A stretch of DNA of 64,000 bases, from positions 10,337,001 through 10,401,000 of the forward strand of contig OZ023192.1 of the NCBI GenBank assembly GCA_963995505.1, in the 5' to 3' direction. Of the stretch, positions 32,044 to 41,148 are shown one piece after another; within the stretch, counting starts at the first letter, position 1; each line of letters begins with the position of its first letter. A program made the position numbers and the translations under genes. The notes under the pieces were generated by a model. That model made no database searches. It was not told the origin of the DNA and saw nothing but the letters and a program-made list of their open reading frames with translations. This stretch comes from Hypericum androsaemum. Its lineage: Eukaryota; Streptophyta; Magnoliopsida; Malpighiales; Hypericaceae.

Positions 32044-33391
32044 GGACAAATTATCCTCACATCTCAGTACTTTGGTCATCCTCTCCCTAGGGTCCCTGGA
32101 TTTTGGAAAATGATTCTCCTGTCCCAAAATTTTGATGATAATAGACTACCGGATCCCTGGAACCGGAATATTCCATATTCTCCAGCGATACCCCACTTGA
32201 AAAGACCAAAATGCTCTCCCACTTAAAAAATATATAAAAACCCTTTCTTTCGCCCTTGTTTCTCCTCCCACTTCATCTTCAACCTCCCACCTTAAACTAA
32301 AACCAATTAATTTCCAAAATAGATAGTCCTGAACTAATCATTTCCACAAAAAAGATAATCTTTATTAAACAAAAATACAGTTATTCTCAAGATCTATAAA
32401 CACCACTAAGAACCCAAATTGGGATTAATTCTAAAAAATAATGATCATGTTCAAACTCATTCCCAACAACCACAATAGCAACATACCGATTCCAAACCAA
32501 TATAGCTCAGTTCCCAATTCATGATATCAAATTGGGTCTTGGTTGAAGCAAAAAGAGAAAGCCCAGTTCTATCGTCGACTGTATTCTAAACCAATACAAC
32601 TCAGTTCTATCGCCGACTTTGGTTGAAGCAACCGAACCAGACCAACCACCCGCTGCCTCCACCTTCACATGCTCCTCCTTAACCGCTTCAGAAACCCTAT
32701 GGACTCGATCACTACTCCAGACTTCGCCTCCTCGTCGCCGCTCCCTAGCTTAACAATGTCGCTCTTTGCATCCTCCTCTGCCTGGGCCCCGCCTTCCGAG
32801 CTCCGGACTGCTTTAGATTTTTTGGCGATAGGGGAAGGGACGGGGCGGCCACAGAGCGGCCCGATCAGGTGTGGCCCATCCGGGGTGACCCGGCACAAAT
32901 CTCAGAGTGCGCTCGCAGCGCGAACTCGAGCTCTCGCTTCGAGTTGTCTTCTCCCTCAGAAGGGCGCCGTTGAGGCCCTTGACAAGGTTGAGGTCGGGGT
33001 CGACCTCGTCGGCACTGTCGATGGCGAAGTCGAGCTTTAGGTGGTCATCGAGGACAGAGAGCGGGGTCGACCTCGTTGGCACTGTCGAATTTTTTGGGTG
33101 TTTAATTGAGATTTTGTGTGTTTAATTAGTTTTTTGGGAAGGGGGTTGAAGATGAATGTCGGGGGAGAGAGAAGAGGGGAGGAAGGAGGGTGGTAAATTA
33201 ATCTTTTTCAAGTGGGAGGGTATTTTGATCTTTTCAAGTGGGGTATCGCCAGAGAATATGAAATATTCTGGCTCCAGGGACCCGATAATCTATTATCATC
33301 AAAACTTAGGGACGGGATAATCATTTTCCAAAATCTAGGGACCCTAAGGGGAGGATGACCAAAGTTCAGGGATGTGAGGGTAATTTGCCCA
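32044..33391. mobile_element. Pack-MULE with ribose-5-phosphate isomerase fragment, TSD TTTTTTATA
   Basis: TTTTTTATA (32,035-32,043 and 33,392-33,400) flanks inverted repeats of ~190 bp starting GGACAAATTATCCTCACATC and, on the other strand, GGGCAAATTACCCTCACATC. The inner arms share features such as AAGTGGGGTATCGC and CTAGGGTCCCTGG. There is no transposase. A GC-rich insert (~32,640-33,100) carries the isomerase fragment on the minus strand. A short internal duplication (GGGTCGACCTCGT at ~32,996 and ~33,063) is also present. Confidence 0.9.
32948..33067 (-). pseudogene. Captured ribose-5-phosphate isomerase A (RPI) fragment
   Basis: The minus strand reads [20 protein letters not shown] followed by [20 protein letters not shown], about 40 residues. 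This is the active-site region of type A ribose-5-phosphate isomerase, with the D-x-A-I-D-G-A-D-E block (here Ser for Gly) and K-G-(R)-G-G-A-L-L-R-E-K block, where the catalytic Asp, Glu and Lys sit. RPI interconverts ribose-5-phosphate and ribulose-5-phosphate in the pentose phosphate pathway and Calvin cycle. Sequence after LREK is unrelated, so this is a transposon-captured fragment, not a gene. Confidence 0.87.
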
Positions 33392-33400
33392 TTTTTTATA

Positions 33401-33635
33401 CCAAATGTTTGAGTGACTCATTCAGTTCCATTAACTCCTGAAAATATTTTAATTAAATTAAAATAATTATCTCCGATCTAAATATTTATTGTGCATGAAA
33501 ACTAGCTTTCCTCGTTAATATTGTTTTTTGGGTTAATTACACAAAGTTCGTGTGTTATTTGGCATTTGCGAGATGTATCCTGGTTTAAGGAAATTACTAT
33601 ATCAATATCATGTACCTTTCAAAAAAAAAACCCAT
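33401..33635. other. Intergenic DNA
   Basis: AT-rich; no gene or repeat recognised. Confidence 0.5.
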
Positions 33636-33750
33636 ATCAATATCTTGTGCTTTTTGTCCATAAAGTAAAAGAGTATCAAAATTGTTATGAATGATCAAAA
33701 TACCCTCAATCAATATCTTTTATAAAATTAAACAAATATTAATGTATGTC
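33636..33750. repeat. Left direct repeat flanking a LINE fragment
   Basis: About 110 bp, ending in ATCTTTTATAAAATTAAACA and ATATTAATGTAT. A diverged copy stands in the same orientation at 34,862-34,975. The block between them is the LINE fragment. Confidence 0.75.
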
Positions 33751-33789
33751 TTAAATCAGATTAATCGTGCAGTGGGGACATCCATGGCT

Positions 33790-34860
33790 TCAAGTTTAAG
33801 GTCCCAATCAATCTCCGACACTAGCCATGTTGATGTAGTCCACAAGTACCTTGCAATCAGATTCAATAATCACCCATTGAAGACATGATAAAGCTGCACA
33901 AAATCTGCAGCAATTCTGATTGGAGAGAGCTCCGCCTCTGCTGCCGAATGAGCCATCTTTGAGATGGAATTCAGATGTGTAAGGCCTCCAGAGAGATCGC
34001 GAACAGCCGTGGGTAGACCAGCAGCGCGAAAAGGATCAATCCAAGAAGTATCCACATTGATCTTTAAGACCTCAAAAGTCAGGGGCGCCAACAATCAGCA
34101 ACCACAATACTTGGTTCAATATTTGGTCCCCTCAAGTTGGTGGAACTTGAGGAACTTCTTGTATGCGCTCTGCCCCTCATAGATGTGCTCATTCCTCACC
34201 AACCATATCTGCCAACAAATAAACCCCACCAAGTTAATCAAATTATGCTGATTTGCAGAATCCAAATAACTCAGCATTGACAAAAGATCCAATCAGAGAA
34301 ATTAGCAGAGTTCATGTCCTGAGATGGCAAATAGCCAAGAGGAGATAAAAAACCATGTGAACTTGGCATGAGTTCATAAAAATAAAGCATGAATCACATC
34401 CCCATTCTCATTTAGACACACACCACATGTACTATCAGAAACAATCTTTCTCCTACCGAGATTAGCGGGGTTGGATTCAGTGGGGACAAGTCTTGTCTCC
34501 ACTGAAATAGATCAAGTAATTATACTTATAGACACGATTTTTAATAATTTTCAGATCTCTAGACATAATTTTTAATGAAATCTGATGGTTCAAATGAAAT
34601 CCCTTCCGTAGGGACGACTTTTATATTGTCCCCGCTCAATCCAAAACCGAGATTAGCGGCAGTAGCCAGAGAGTTATGCCCTGCTTTCCACAAAAAACAA
34701 CTTAATCTTAGGAAACACATCAAACTTCCATAATTTGCTCCAAAAAGCATCGGAGTTAGTGCTAGATGTTTCCGAGTTTGACTTAAGATGGTGGTAACCA
34801 AGTTTAACAGAATACATGCCTGATTTGGCCACTAGCCAAACCAACTTATCTTGTCCCATA
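33790..34860 (-). pseudogene. LINE 3' fragment: zf-RVT and RNase H domains
   Basis: On the minus strand, KLVWLVAKSGMYSVKLGYHH, FWSKLWKFDVFPKIKLFF (about 34,850-34,670) is the zf-RVT domain found after the RT of plant LINEs. Its zinc part (CGVCLNENGDVIHALF) follows at ~34,440-34,370 on the other side of a MITE. Then LKINVDTSW (~34,070), MAHSAAEAELSPIRIAADF and, after a frameshift, VIIESDCKVLVDYIN (~33,850-33,800) form an RVT_3-type RNase H domain. RT and endonuclease are absent, so the piece is truncated at its 5' side. Confidence 0.82.
34467..34648. mobile_element. 182-bp MULE-type MITE inside the LINE fragment, TSD GAGATTAGC
   Basis: GAGATTAGC at 34,458-34,466 and 34,649-34,657. The terminal inverted repeats are GGGGTTGGATTCAGTGGGGA and GGTTTTGGATTGAGCGGGGA. 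Length, 9-bp duplication and absence of coding mark a Mutator-type MITE. It splits the zf-RVT reading frame of the surrounding LINE fragment. Confidence 0.88.
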
Positions 34861-34861
34861 A

Positions 34862-34975
34862 AGTAAAATATCATGTGCTTTTCTCCATGAAGTAAAATAA
34901 TATCAAAATTGTTGTGAATGACCGAAATACCTTGAAGCAATATCTTTTATAAAATTAAACAAATATTAATGTATT
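34862..34975. repeat. Right direct repeat flanking the LINE fragment
   Basis: Diverged copy of 33,636-33,750, sharing TCAAAATTGTT and the long TCTTTTATAAAATTAAACAA stretch. Confidence 0.75.
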
Positions 34976-35066
34976 TTTGAATACGGATGTCCGGGTATAG
35001 AAAAATTGTGAGTAAACGACGTGTTAGAATTGTCATAACACAAATTATGAGTACTCAGCCTTCTAC

Positions 35067-35204
35067 CTAGTCTTGGTGTTCCTTTTCATGATGTTTCAGA
35101 AGATGAATGGTATCAGCATCACCAAGAGCCCCACAAATCATTCCGCTAACTTTCCAGGTGCGAGTTGAAGCCGCAACCAAATCATCCGGATGACAGCAAT
35201 CAGG
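35067..35204 (-). CDS. Terminal exon of an unidentified protein gene, copy B (complete)
   Basis: Minus-strand exon of 138 nt: a T-rich tract and AG acceptor (complement of 35,205-35,206) precede 45 codons and TAG (35,067-35,069). The peptide includes DDLVAASTRTWKVSGMICGA and DTIHLLKHHEKEHQD. Copy A keeps the same frame and acceptor up to the Copia-1 insertion, with one conservative codon difference. Partner exons were not found; they may have been lost or may lie among the insertions to the right. I do not recognise the family. It may be the end of a real gene or a duplicated gene scrap. Confidence 0.45.
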   Translation of the reverse strand, partial: PDCCHPDDLVAASTRTWKVSGMICGALGDADTIHLLKHHEKEHQD

Positions 35205-35919
35205 CTCACACACAAGCCGCAACAAAAAAAAAAAACGTCAACTAATTCAAATTTGAGATAGCTAATAATTTTTGAAAGATAACAAATTTCTTCCAACAAA
35301 TATTTACCAATGCTATATTTAGTAGAACTCGAGACATCATGATTAAACTAAAATACTTTTCTAACACGTTAATCTAACTTGGTTCACTCTCGGTTTTTTC
35401 TAATTTTTTTTCTTCTTCAAAGTAAACTACTTTCCGATCAGAGGAACACATCCTTTAAAAGTGAACACTTTTTCCTTTGAAGCTCTGGGAAAACAAACAA
35501 TGGAATATACGGAGGGGCCCTCCTCTCACACCTCATAAATTTTAGGGAAAAGTCCACATAAGTACCTTGTGGTATTCCCGATTATTACTTGAGTACGCTG
35601 TGGTTTAAAAACGATAGAACCGGTCCAACTTTTTCTAATTTTTCTCACTTAAGTCTACCCAACCCGGTTCAGCCATTTTTTGTCAAAACGACGTCGTTTG
35701 GACGCTTACGTGGATTACCACGTGGTAGTGACCCGGATTAGTCATTGCTGATATGGCGATGGGTAAATTATCAAATTAGAACTAAATTATTATTTTTTCA
35801 AAAAATTCATTATCCTCCCATCTCTCTTTCTCTCTCTTCTTCGATTAATATTCATCTTCAACTTCCCCATTTTTTCCATCTTCAACCAAACAACAACAAT
35901 GGAATCCCTAACCGAGGAT

Positions 35920-36290
35920 GATCTGGGCCGTGGATCTCCACACGGTGGAGCCGAGATCGTCGATGGCCTTGGCCTGGCCTGGCCGACCGACTCGAGGGGG
36001 CGGCGGAGGCCGCCTCCCAGATTACGGAGGTCTCATTCCGGAGGCCCGACGGGAGCTCCTTGATGTCCTTGCGCTAGTCATCGATCACTTCGGACCACGA
36101 GAGTCCTTTGACCTTCTCCGACGCATTAAACCCAATACGCAGATTCACCGATTACGACATCCAGAACGGGGGATTGGAGGACGACGGGGGGACTGGAGGT
36201 CAGCGGGGAGGCGGGCATCGGGGAAGAGGAAGAGGAAGAGGGGTCGAACAAGAAGGGGAGCCGGCAGGCATTAGGTCGGCCATTCTCAAT
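35920..36290. other. GC-rich insert in the outer MULE, possible captured gene piece
   Basis: GC-rich with many CG dinucleotides between AT-rich TIR and flank, as in other Pack-MULE cargo here. Both strands are partly open: the plus strand has RREL LDVLALVIDHFGPRESF-type sequence, the minus strand KVKGLSWSEVIDD and KELPSGLRNETSVIWEAASA. I recognise no family in any frame. Confidence 0.35.
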
Positions 36291-37373
36291 TTGCTCGAGT
36301 CATAACGTGAGGCCAAGAGGGTGCGCTGACGGACACTCACTTTCTTCATCGTTTAATTAGGGTTAAAGATCCCAACAATTTAGATTCGTAATCGTTCATG
36401 TTCTCCCATAACCTAGCGTCCCCAGAACGCTGGAATCGTTTAATTAGGGTTGAAGAACCCAATCGTTGGGTTCCGTCATTTTGGTTCCATTGTTGTTGTT
36501 TTTGAAAAAAGTTTACTTTAGTACCCTGCAGTATCACAAATTCTCACTTAATAAGTACCATGTGGTTTAAAACGCACAGAACAGGTCTAACTTGTTTTAA
36601 CTTTTATCAAAAACAGGTCCCGATTAGTTGCCCACAATTTTTTTTCAAAACGATGCCACTTCTTGTCCTACTTGGATTGTCACGTCATCAGTCAATGAGA
36701 TAAATTTTTAATGACATGGTTTGAGATAAATTACCATTATAACACCATATTTGTAAATAATTTTCAAAAAACTCACTCTCTCCCCTCTCACCTTTGTAGT
36801 TCCCCTTCTTCCTCCTGTCTCTCTCTCTCTCTCCCCCTCACCCCCAAACAACCAATCGCCAAATTCTCCCCACCCCCAGCGACGCTAAGATGCCATAGAA
36901 CCAATCGAGCTAGAACATCTCTTTCCTTCACCTTCCAGCAGCATCAGATCAATCGCTCCGACCCGAGTTTCGATTTCCTGCCACCGTCGTGAGATGCCAT
37001 CGCCGACATCATTAAGTCCTTCCCGATGGGGAGCAGCGAGAGCGACCACGACACCACCCTCCCCGTCTCCCGATTCACGCACGTGTACAGACAGAACCCC
37101 AACCCGATGCTGGACCACGTCATCACCGACAATCAAAGCCACTCCAAGATCACCGACGATGTTTTTAGGCCGGCCAACACTCCGGATGACGAGGCCGCCC
37201 TCGCCGGAGAGGACGAGAAGGTCGGCGAGGAGGGAGCGGGACAGGATGGCCGTTCACCGCCTCACGGAACACAAACGGAACTATTGAAAATATCCACCCA
37301 TGATTTATCCTTTAAGTTTAAATTAATTAAAAGATAAAAGAAATCTTTTTAATTTAACTTAAAGATATTTAAT

Positions 37374-37412
37374 AGGGATTAAGTTGTTATACGTGATAAC
37401 AACTCAATCCCT
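37374..37412. repeat. Near-perfect 17-bp-arm inverted repeat
   Basis: AGGGATTAAGTTGTTAT, spacer ACGTG, ATAACAACTCAATCCCT, with one mismatch. The centre holds ACGT. Its role is unknown; it may belong to an LTR or MITE embedded in the inner MULE (37,300-37,850). Confidence 0.6.
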
Positions 37413-37863
37413 ACTCTCTATCTCTCTAAATTTTTTTTAAAAGAAAAAGGGTTGGGAGGAGAGAGGGAGAGGAGAAAATCCTACGGATAATCAAACAGGA
37501 GAAAAAAAATGCTTCTTTTTCTCTCCAGGTTTTCTCTAAGAAAGCACCAGGCTTTTAGGCGGTGAAATTCAATCCCTGCTTCGTTCATACGTGAGCAGGG
37601 ATCGACCAGTGACGAACCTCCATCAAGATCCTGTGAAGAACCTCTGAAGAAATCTCTGAAGAATGCTTTAAGTGGATTCTGCGCTACAAGAGGTAATCCT
37701 TTATTTATAGTCTTTATTTATGGTTTATTCATATAATTAAGATTATATATTCGAATAATAAACTATCAGGAACAAACTGCGAGAAACTACGAATCGAAGG
37801 AAATTATAATTGGAGTGAACGAATTTACATCTTAGGGTAGAAAAGGGGAACTAATTAAAGAAA

Positions 37864-37929
37864 TCAGATGGGAATAAAAATCACATCTTCCTCCACAAGG
37901 ATGTCGTCGATGTTGTAGTAGCTTCCCAT
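37864..37929 (-). pseudogene. Possible captured start of GINS subunit PSF3
   Basis: The minus strand reads MGSYYNIDDILVEEDVI and stops after 21 codons. Plant PSF3 proteins (a subunit of the GINS complex in the CMG replicative helicase) start with a very similar Tyr-Tyr-x-Ile-Asp-Asp-Ile-x-x-Glu-Glu motif. Only ~14 residues can be compared, so the match is suggestive. The piece sits in GC-richer sequence inside a MULE, consistent with capture of a first exon. Confidence 0.5.
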
Positions 37930-38756
37930 GGCTACCGATTTTGTCGATGTCGGAGGGGAGACGATATATCGAGGAGGAAGGGATGCAGCTGACAATGAGT
38001 GGGTAGAGAGAGGGGTTGGGTTGGGGTTATTAATTGTTGTTTTGATTTGTTAATTAATTGTTGTGTTCTTATGTTGAGGGGAGAGAGAGAAATTGGGATT
38101 ATCTTAATTAAAAAATTATAAACAAAAATAGTATTATTTTAATAATTTATCAGTAGCCACGTCATTACTCTCATGTAAAATACATATGACGTGGCGGTCC
38201 AAATAAGAAATAAAACTAGGTCGTTTCAATAAAAAAAATTCAGCTACCCGGACTGTCCGGGACCTGTTTTTGATAAAAGTTGAAACAAGTTGGACCTGTT
38301 CTATGCGTTTTAAACCACAAGGTATCTAAGTGAGAATCTGTAATATCACAAGGTACTAAAGTGAACTTTTTTCTTATTTTTTAGGAATGGGTTCCATTGT
38401 TGTTGTTTGTTTGAAGATGGAAAAAATAGAGAGGTTGAAGATGGACATGAATGGAAGAAGTGAGAAAGAGAGATGGGAGGATAAGGAATTTTTCAAAAAA
38501 TAATAAATTTATTTGTTACTGATTTGATAATTTGCCTATCGCCACATCGGCAATGACTAATCCGGGTCATTACCACGTGGTACTCCACGTAAGTGTCAAA
38601 ACGACGTCATTTTGACAAAAAATGGTTGAACCGGGTTGGATAGACTTAAGTGAAAAAATTTTAAAAAAGTTAGACCGGTTCTATAAATCACAGGGTACTC
38701 AAGTGATAATCGGGGATACCAGAGGGTACTTGTGTAGACTTTTTCCTAAATTTTAA

Positions 38757-39589
38757 GACCAACAGTCCATGTTTGAGCTGTCCAAGTGAAGACAAACCAC
38801 ACAACTCATAAATTGCATTATAAGAGGTGCATTGAGACTGTACACCTCTGAATTAGATATAGAAATCGAAACGCCAAATTTTGGATTCAAATGATAATTT
38901 TGAGTTTGAATCTTATCGATACGATTTTATAACAGTTGTTCATAAAATAACATAGAAACCAAAAAAAAAAAAGCTGTTTGCTTATTATTGTTGTTATCAC
39001 ATATCAGCAATTCACCTTACAACATTACATTACAGACAACCAGGACAACCCTAACTACACAACAATTACAACTACACCAATCATACAACACCAAGCTGAC
39101 CCACATAGCTATTTTAATTGAGGTGAACAATTCATAAACCAGAACAATATGTACATTTATAACCAGGGTTATAACATGTTCGAATATGAATACCGATTGT
39201 GGCCGACCAAACTATTATTGTTGAGATTGATCAGACGTCCTTTCCATTTATGGGGAGTTACCCCGTGAGCTTTTTTGATGGAAGAATCTAAAAAATAGTT
39301 TTGATTCTCTTGAATTATTATTTTTTCCTCTTTTTATTGTTTTCCCCCAAACTTTCTTTTTTGGACTAAAGGCCAAATTGACTTTCCTGTTGTACAACGA
39401 CCCACAATTGGCCTAAAAAAGTAAGAAACACAAAAAAAAATAAGACCAAACAATCACCAATTTACGTTTTCCCCCCTTTTTTTCCAGTGGTCTAATCTAA
39501 TCTAAACCCGGTGGACAATTAACATAAAAAATTGTTGCACCAATCCTTATGAATAGATTAATTAAACCCCATAAATGTTCTCCTCAACC
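38757..39589 (-). other. Downstream flank of S40 copy B
   Basis: Matches 19,487-20,342 almost base for base in long stretches. It should include the 3' UTR of the S40 gene. No separate gene seen. Confidence 0.6.
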
Positions 39590-40003
39590 TCAAGTCTCCA
39601 AAAACCCAGTTAACTTAAGAATTGAATTCCTGACTTGGCTCAAATCCCTACCCTTCAATTTCCTCCCGTTCCCAGTACACACCGAGAAGGCCATCTTCCC
39701 GGCGATCCGCCTCCCGACGATGACGTGCGGCGGCTGTAACTCCCCGCCGTCGTACTCGCAATAGTCCTGGTGGTACCCCGCCAGCCTCAGCACATTGCTT
39801 GGCTTTATGTCCACTGGCAGGCTACCGGTCGTCGACTCCCATCCCCGGTCGGCCGCCCTAGTACTACTCTTCTTCCTCTGCTTCTTGGGCTTAACTAGAC
39901 CTTGCTCCTGGCTGGTCAGGTAGAAGCTCCCAATCTTGTTGTACTCCTCCTGGTCCGGGAAGATCACCTCGGATTCCTCGAATTCCTCGAATCCCTCTGC
40001 CAT
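39590..40003 (-). CDS. S40-family senescence regulator (DUF584), paralogue B
   Basis: 137 aa, same length and layout as paralogue A: ESEVIFPD motif at residues 10-17, basic KPKKQRKK at 38-45, and the DUF584 C-terminal block (PPHVIVGRRIAGKMAFSV, 91-108; NGRKLKGRDLSQVRNSIL, 112-129). Against A it has Thr30, Arg73, Gln90 and Val108. Val at 108 is the residue I know best from family members, so Met in A is likely derived. The ATG at 40,003 is preferred over the in-frame ATG at 40,198 because the TATA box (40,136-40,142) lies between them. Predicted small nuclear regulator; likely functional. Its 5' flank differs from A by a ~25-bp deletion in the leader and a MITE at 40,771. Confidence 0.9.
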   Translation of the reverse strand: MAEGFEEFEESEVIFPDQEEYNKIGSFYLTSQEQGLVKPKKQRKKSSTRAADRGWESTTGSLPVDIKPSNVLRLAGYHQDYCEYDGGELQPPHVIVGRRIAGKMAFSVCTGNGRKLKGRDLSQVRNSILKLTGFLET

Positions 40004-40135
40004 GGATAATACCAAATAAAGATGTATAATTTGGTTGATGAAACGAAAATTCCCAACTGGGTTTGTCTTGAAATTGGTTGAAATTAATTGGGTTGTGGAG
40101 AAGCAAGGGAGGGAGAGAAATGGGGTGATGTGGGG

Positions 40136-40142
40136 ATTTATA
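40136..40142 (-). promoter_or_regulatory. TATA box of S40 paralogue B
   Basis: TATAAAT on the minus strand, ~133 bases before the ATG, in the same context as in paralogue A. Confidence 0.6.
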
Positions 40143-40198
40143 GGGAAGGGTGGAAGGAGAAGAATCTGTGAATCGTAGTGAGCACATTTCCTTTGCAA

Positions 40199-40770
40199 TT
40201 TTTAATTTAATTTAATGATTTTGTGTAATTTCTTAATTGGGGGGAAACAAAAAAGTCTTGTCTTGTTGTGGATTTTTTTTTTAAAATTGTGTGTTGCATA
40301 GATGGCGTCATAGTAAAGGTTGTTTGGAGTCAGAGTGTGGTCCCCGCTTCTGAAGAGAGAGGGTTTCTGTGACTTGTGAGTGTTTGCAAGTAATTAGTCG
40401 GCAGAGCCTAAGCCAGCTCACTTGCTTGAGGCTCACGGGTCGTATGGCTCTAGAATCCGAGATATTTAAAGTCGAATATTTTTAAATTTTACAAAGAGCA
40501 ACTATGTTTGTAGAATAGAATTTACTTCACATAATTTAAATTTTTTGTCACTCAAACCAAATACACGAATTAAAGTTAATTTTTGCTTTTGGACTTGTTA
40601 CTGTACCCTCATGTTGTGGGTTGGGAATCTGGTGATTTGGTTTCCCCTAGAAACTTTGGTTTTTTTTATTAAAAAAACCCTGAGAAAGCTTGGGCTCCTC
40701 ATGTTTATTTTCCGTTAAACCGGTGGACTTTTTCTGATCTATGGGAACTTATTTTGTTGGCATCAAATAG
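40199..40770 (-). other. Upstream region of S40 paralogue B, proximal part
   Basis: Colinear with 20,976-21,540. No gene. It contains the conserved CACTTGCTTGAGGCTCACGG stretch shared with copy A. Confidence 0.55.
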
Positions 40771-41148
40771 AGGACCGGATTGGATCCTAGAACATCGTTT
40801 TCAGGATGGTCCTTGACCTTATTTCGGCCGAATCATTTCATCATGACTGGACGAACCAGCACGTGTTCCGGGACGGTCCGTTCGGCTCATTCGGCAAACT
40901 TCAGGCGAATCATTTCATCATAACTGGGCGAACCATTGTATCATAATTGAGCGAACTATTATATCATAACTAAGCGAACCAGTGCATGTTCCGAAAAATC
41001 GGGACCGCTTCGGATGACCAATTGCATCGTAACTGGGCGAACCATTGTATCATAACTAAGCGAACCACTGTATCGTAACTAAGCAAACCAATGCATATTC
41101 CAGGACAGTCCTCGACAAAAATACACGTCCATGACCAAATCCGGTGCC
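40771..41148. mobile_element. MITE with internal 23-bp tandem repeats, TSD ATCAAATAG
   Basis: ATCAAATAG (40,762-40,770 and 41,149-41,157; CATCAAATAG if the tenth base is counted) flanks a 378-bp insertion absent from copy A (~21,540). Ends AGGACCGGATT and, on the other strand, GGCACCGGATTT form a short TIR. The interior is GC-richer and built of degenerate 23-bp units of the type GCGAACCATTGTATCATAAC. The 9-10-bp duplication suggests a MULE relative. Confidence 0.8.

Larger units (their letters stand above)
36504..38373. mobile_element. Inner MULE nested in the outer MULE
   Basis: Inverted repeats start GAAAAAAGTTTACTTTAGTA and GAAAAAAGTTCACTTTAGTA, sharing CACTTA, GTGGTTTAAAACGC and ACAGGTCTAACTTG-like segments for at least 120 bp. 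No clean 9-bp duplication is visible, but GGTTCCATTGTTGTTGTTT occurs just outside both ends. The interior holds a GC-rich block (36,830-37,290) of unknown origin, a hairpin (37,374-37,412) and a possible PSF3 start (37,864-37,929). Confidence 0.78.
35545..38746. mobile_element. Outer MULE with ~360-bp TIRs, TSD TAAATTTTA
   Basis: TAAATTTTA at 35,536-35,544 and 38,747-38,755. The inverted repeats start GGGAAAAGTCCACATAAGTA and GGAAAAAGTCTACACAAGTA and run inward about 360 bp (shared landmarks AAACGACGTC, ACCACGTGG and CAACAACAATGG). Absent from copy A at ~19,480. The interior has a GC-rich block (35,920-36,290) of unknown origin and a second MULE (36,504-38,373). No transposase. Confidence 0.9.
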
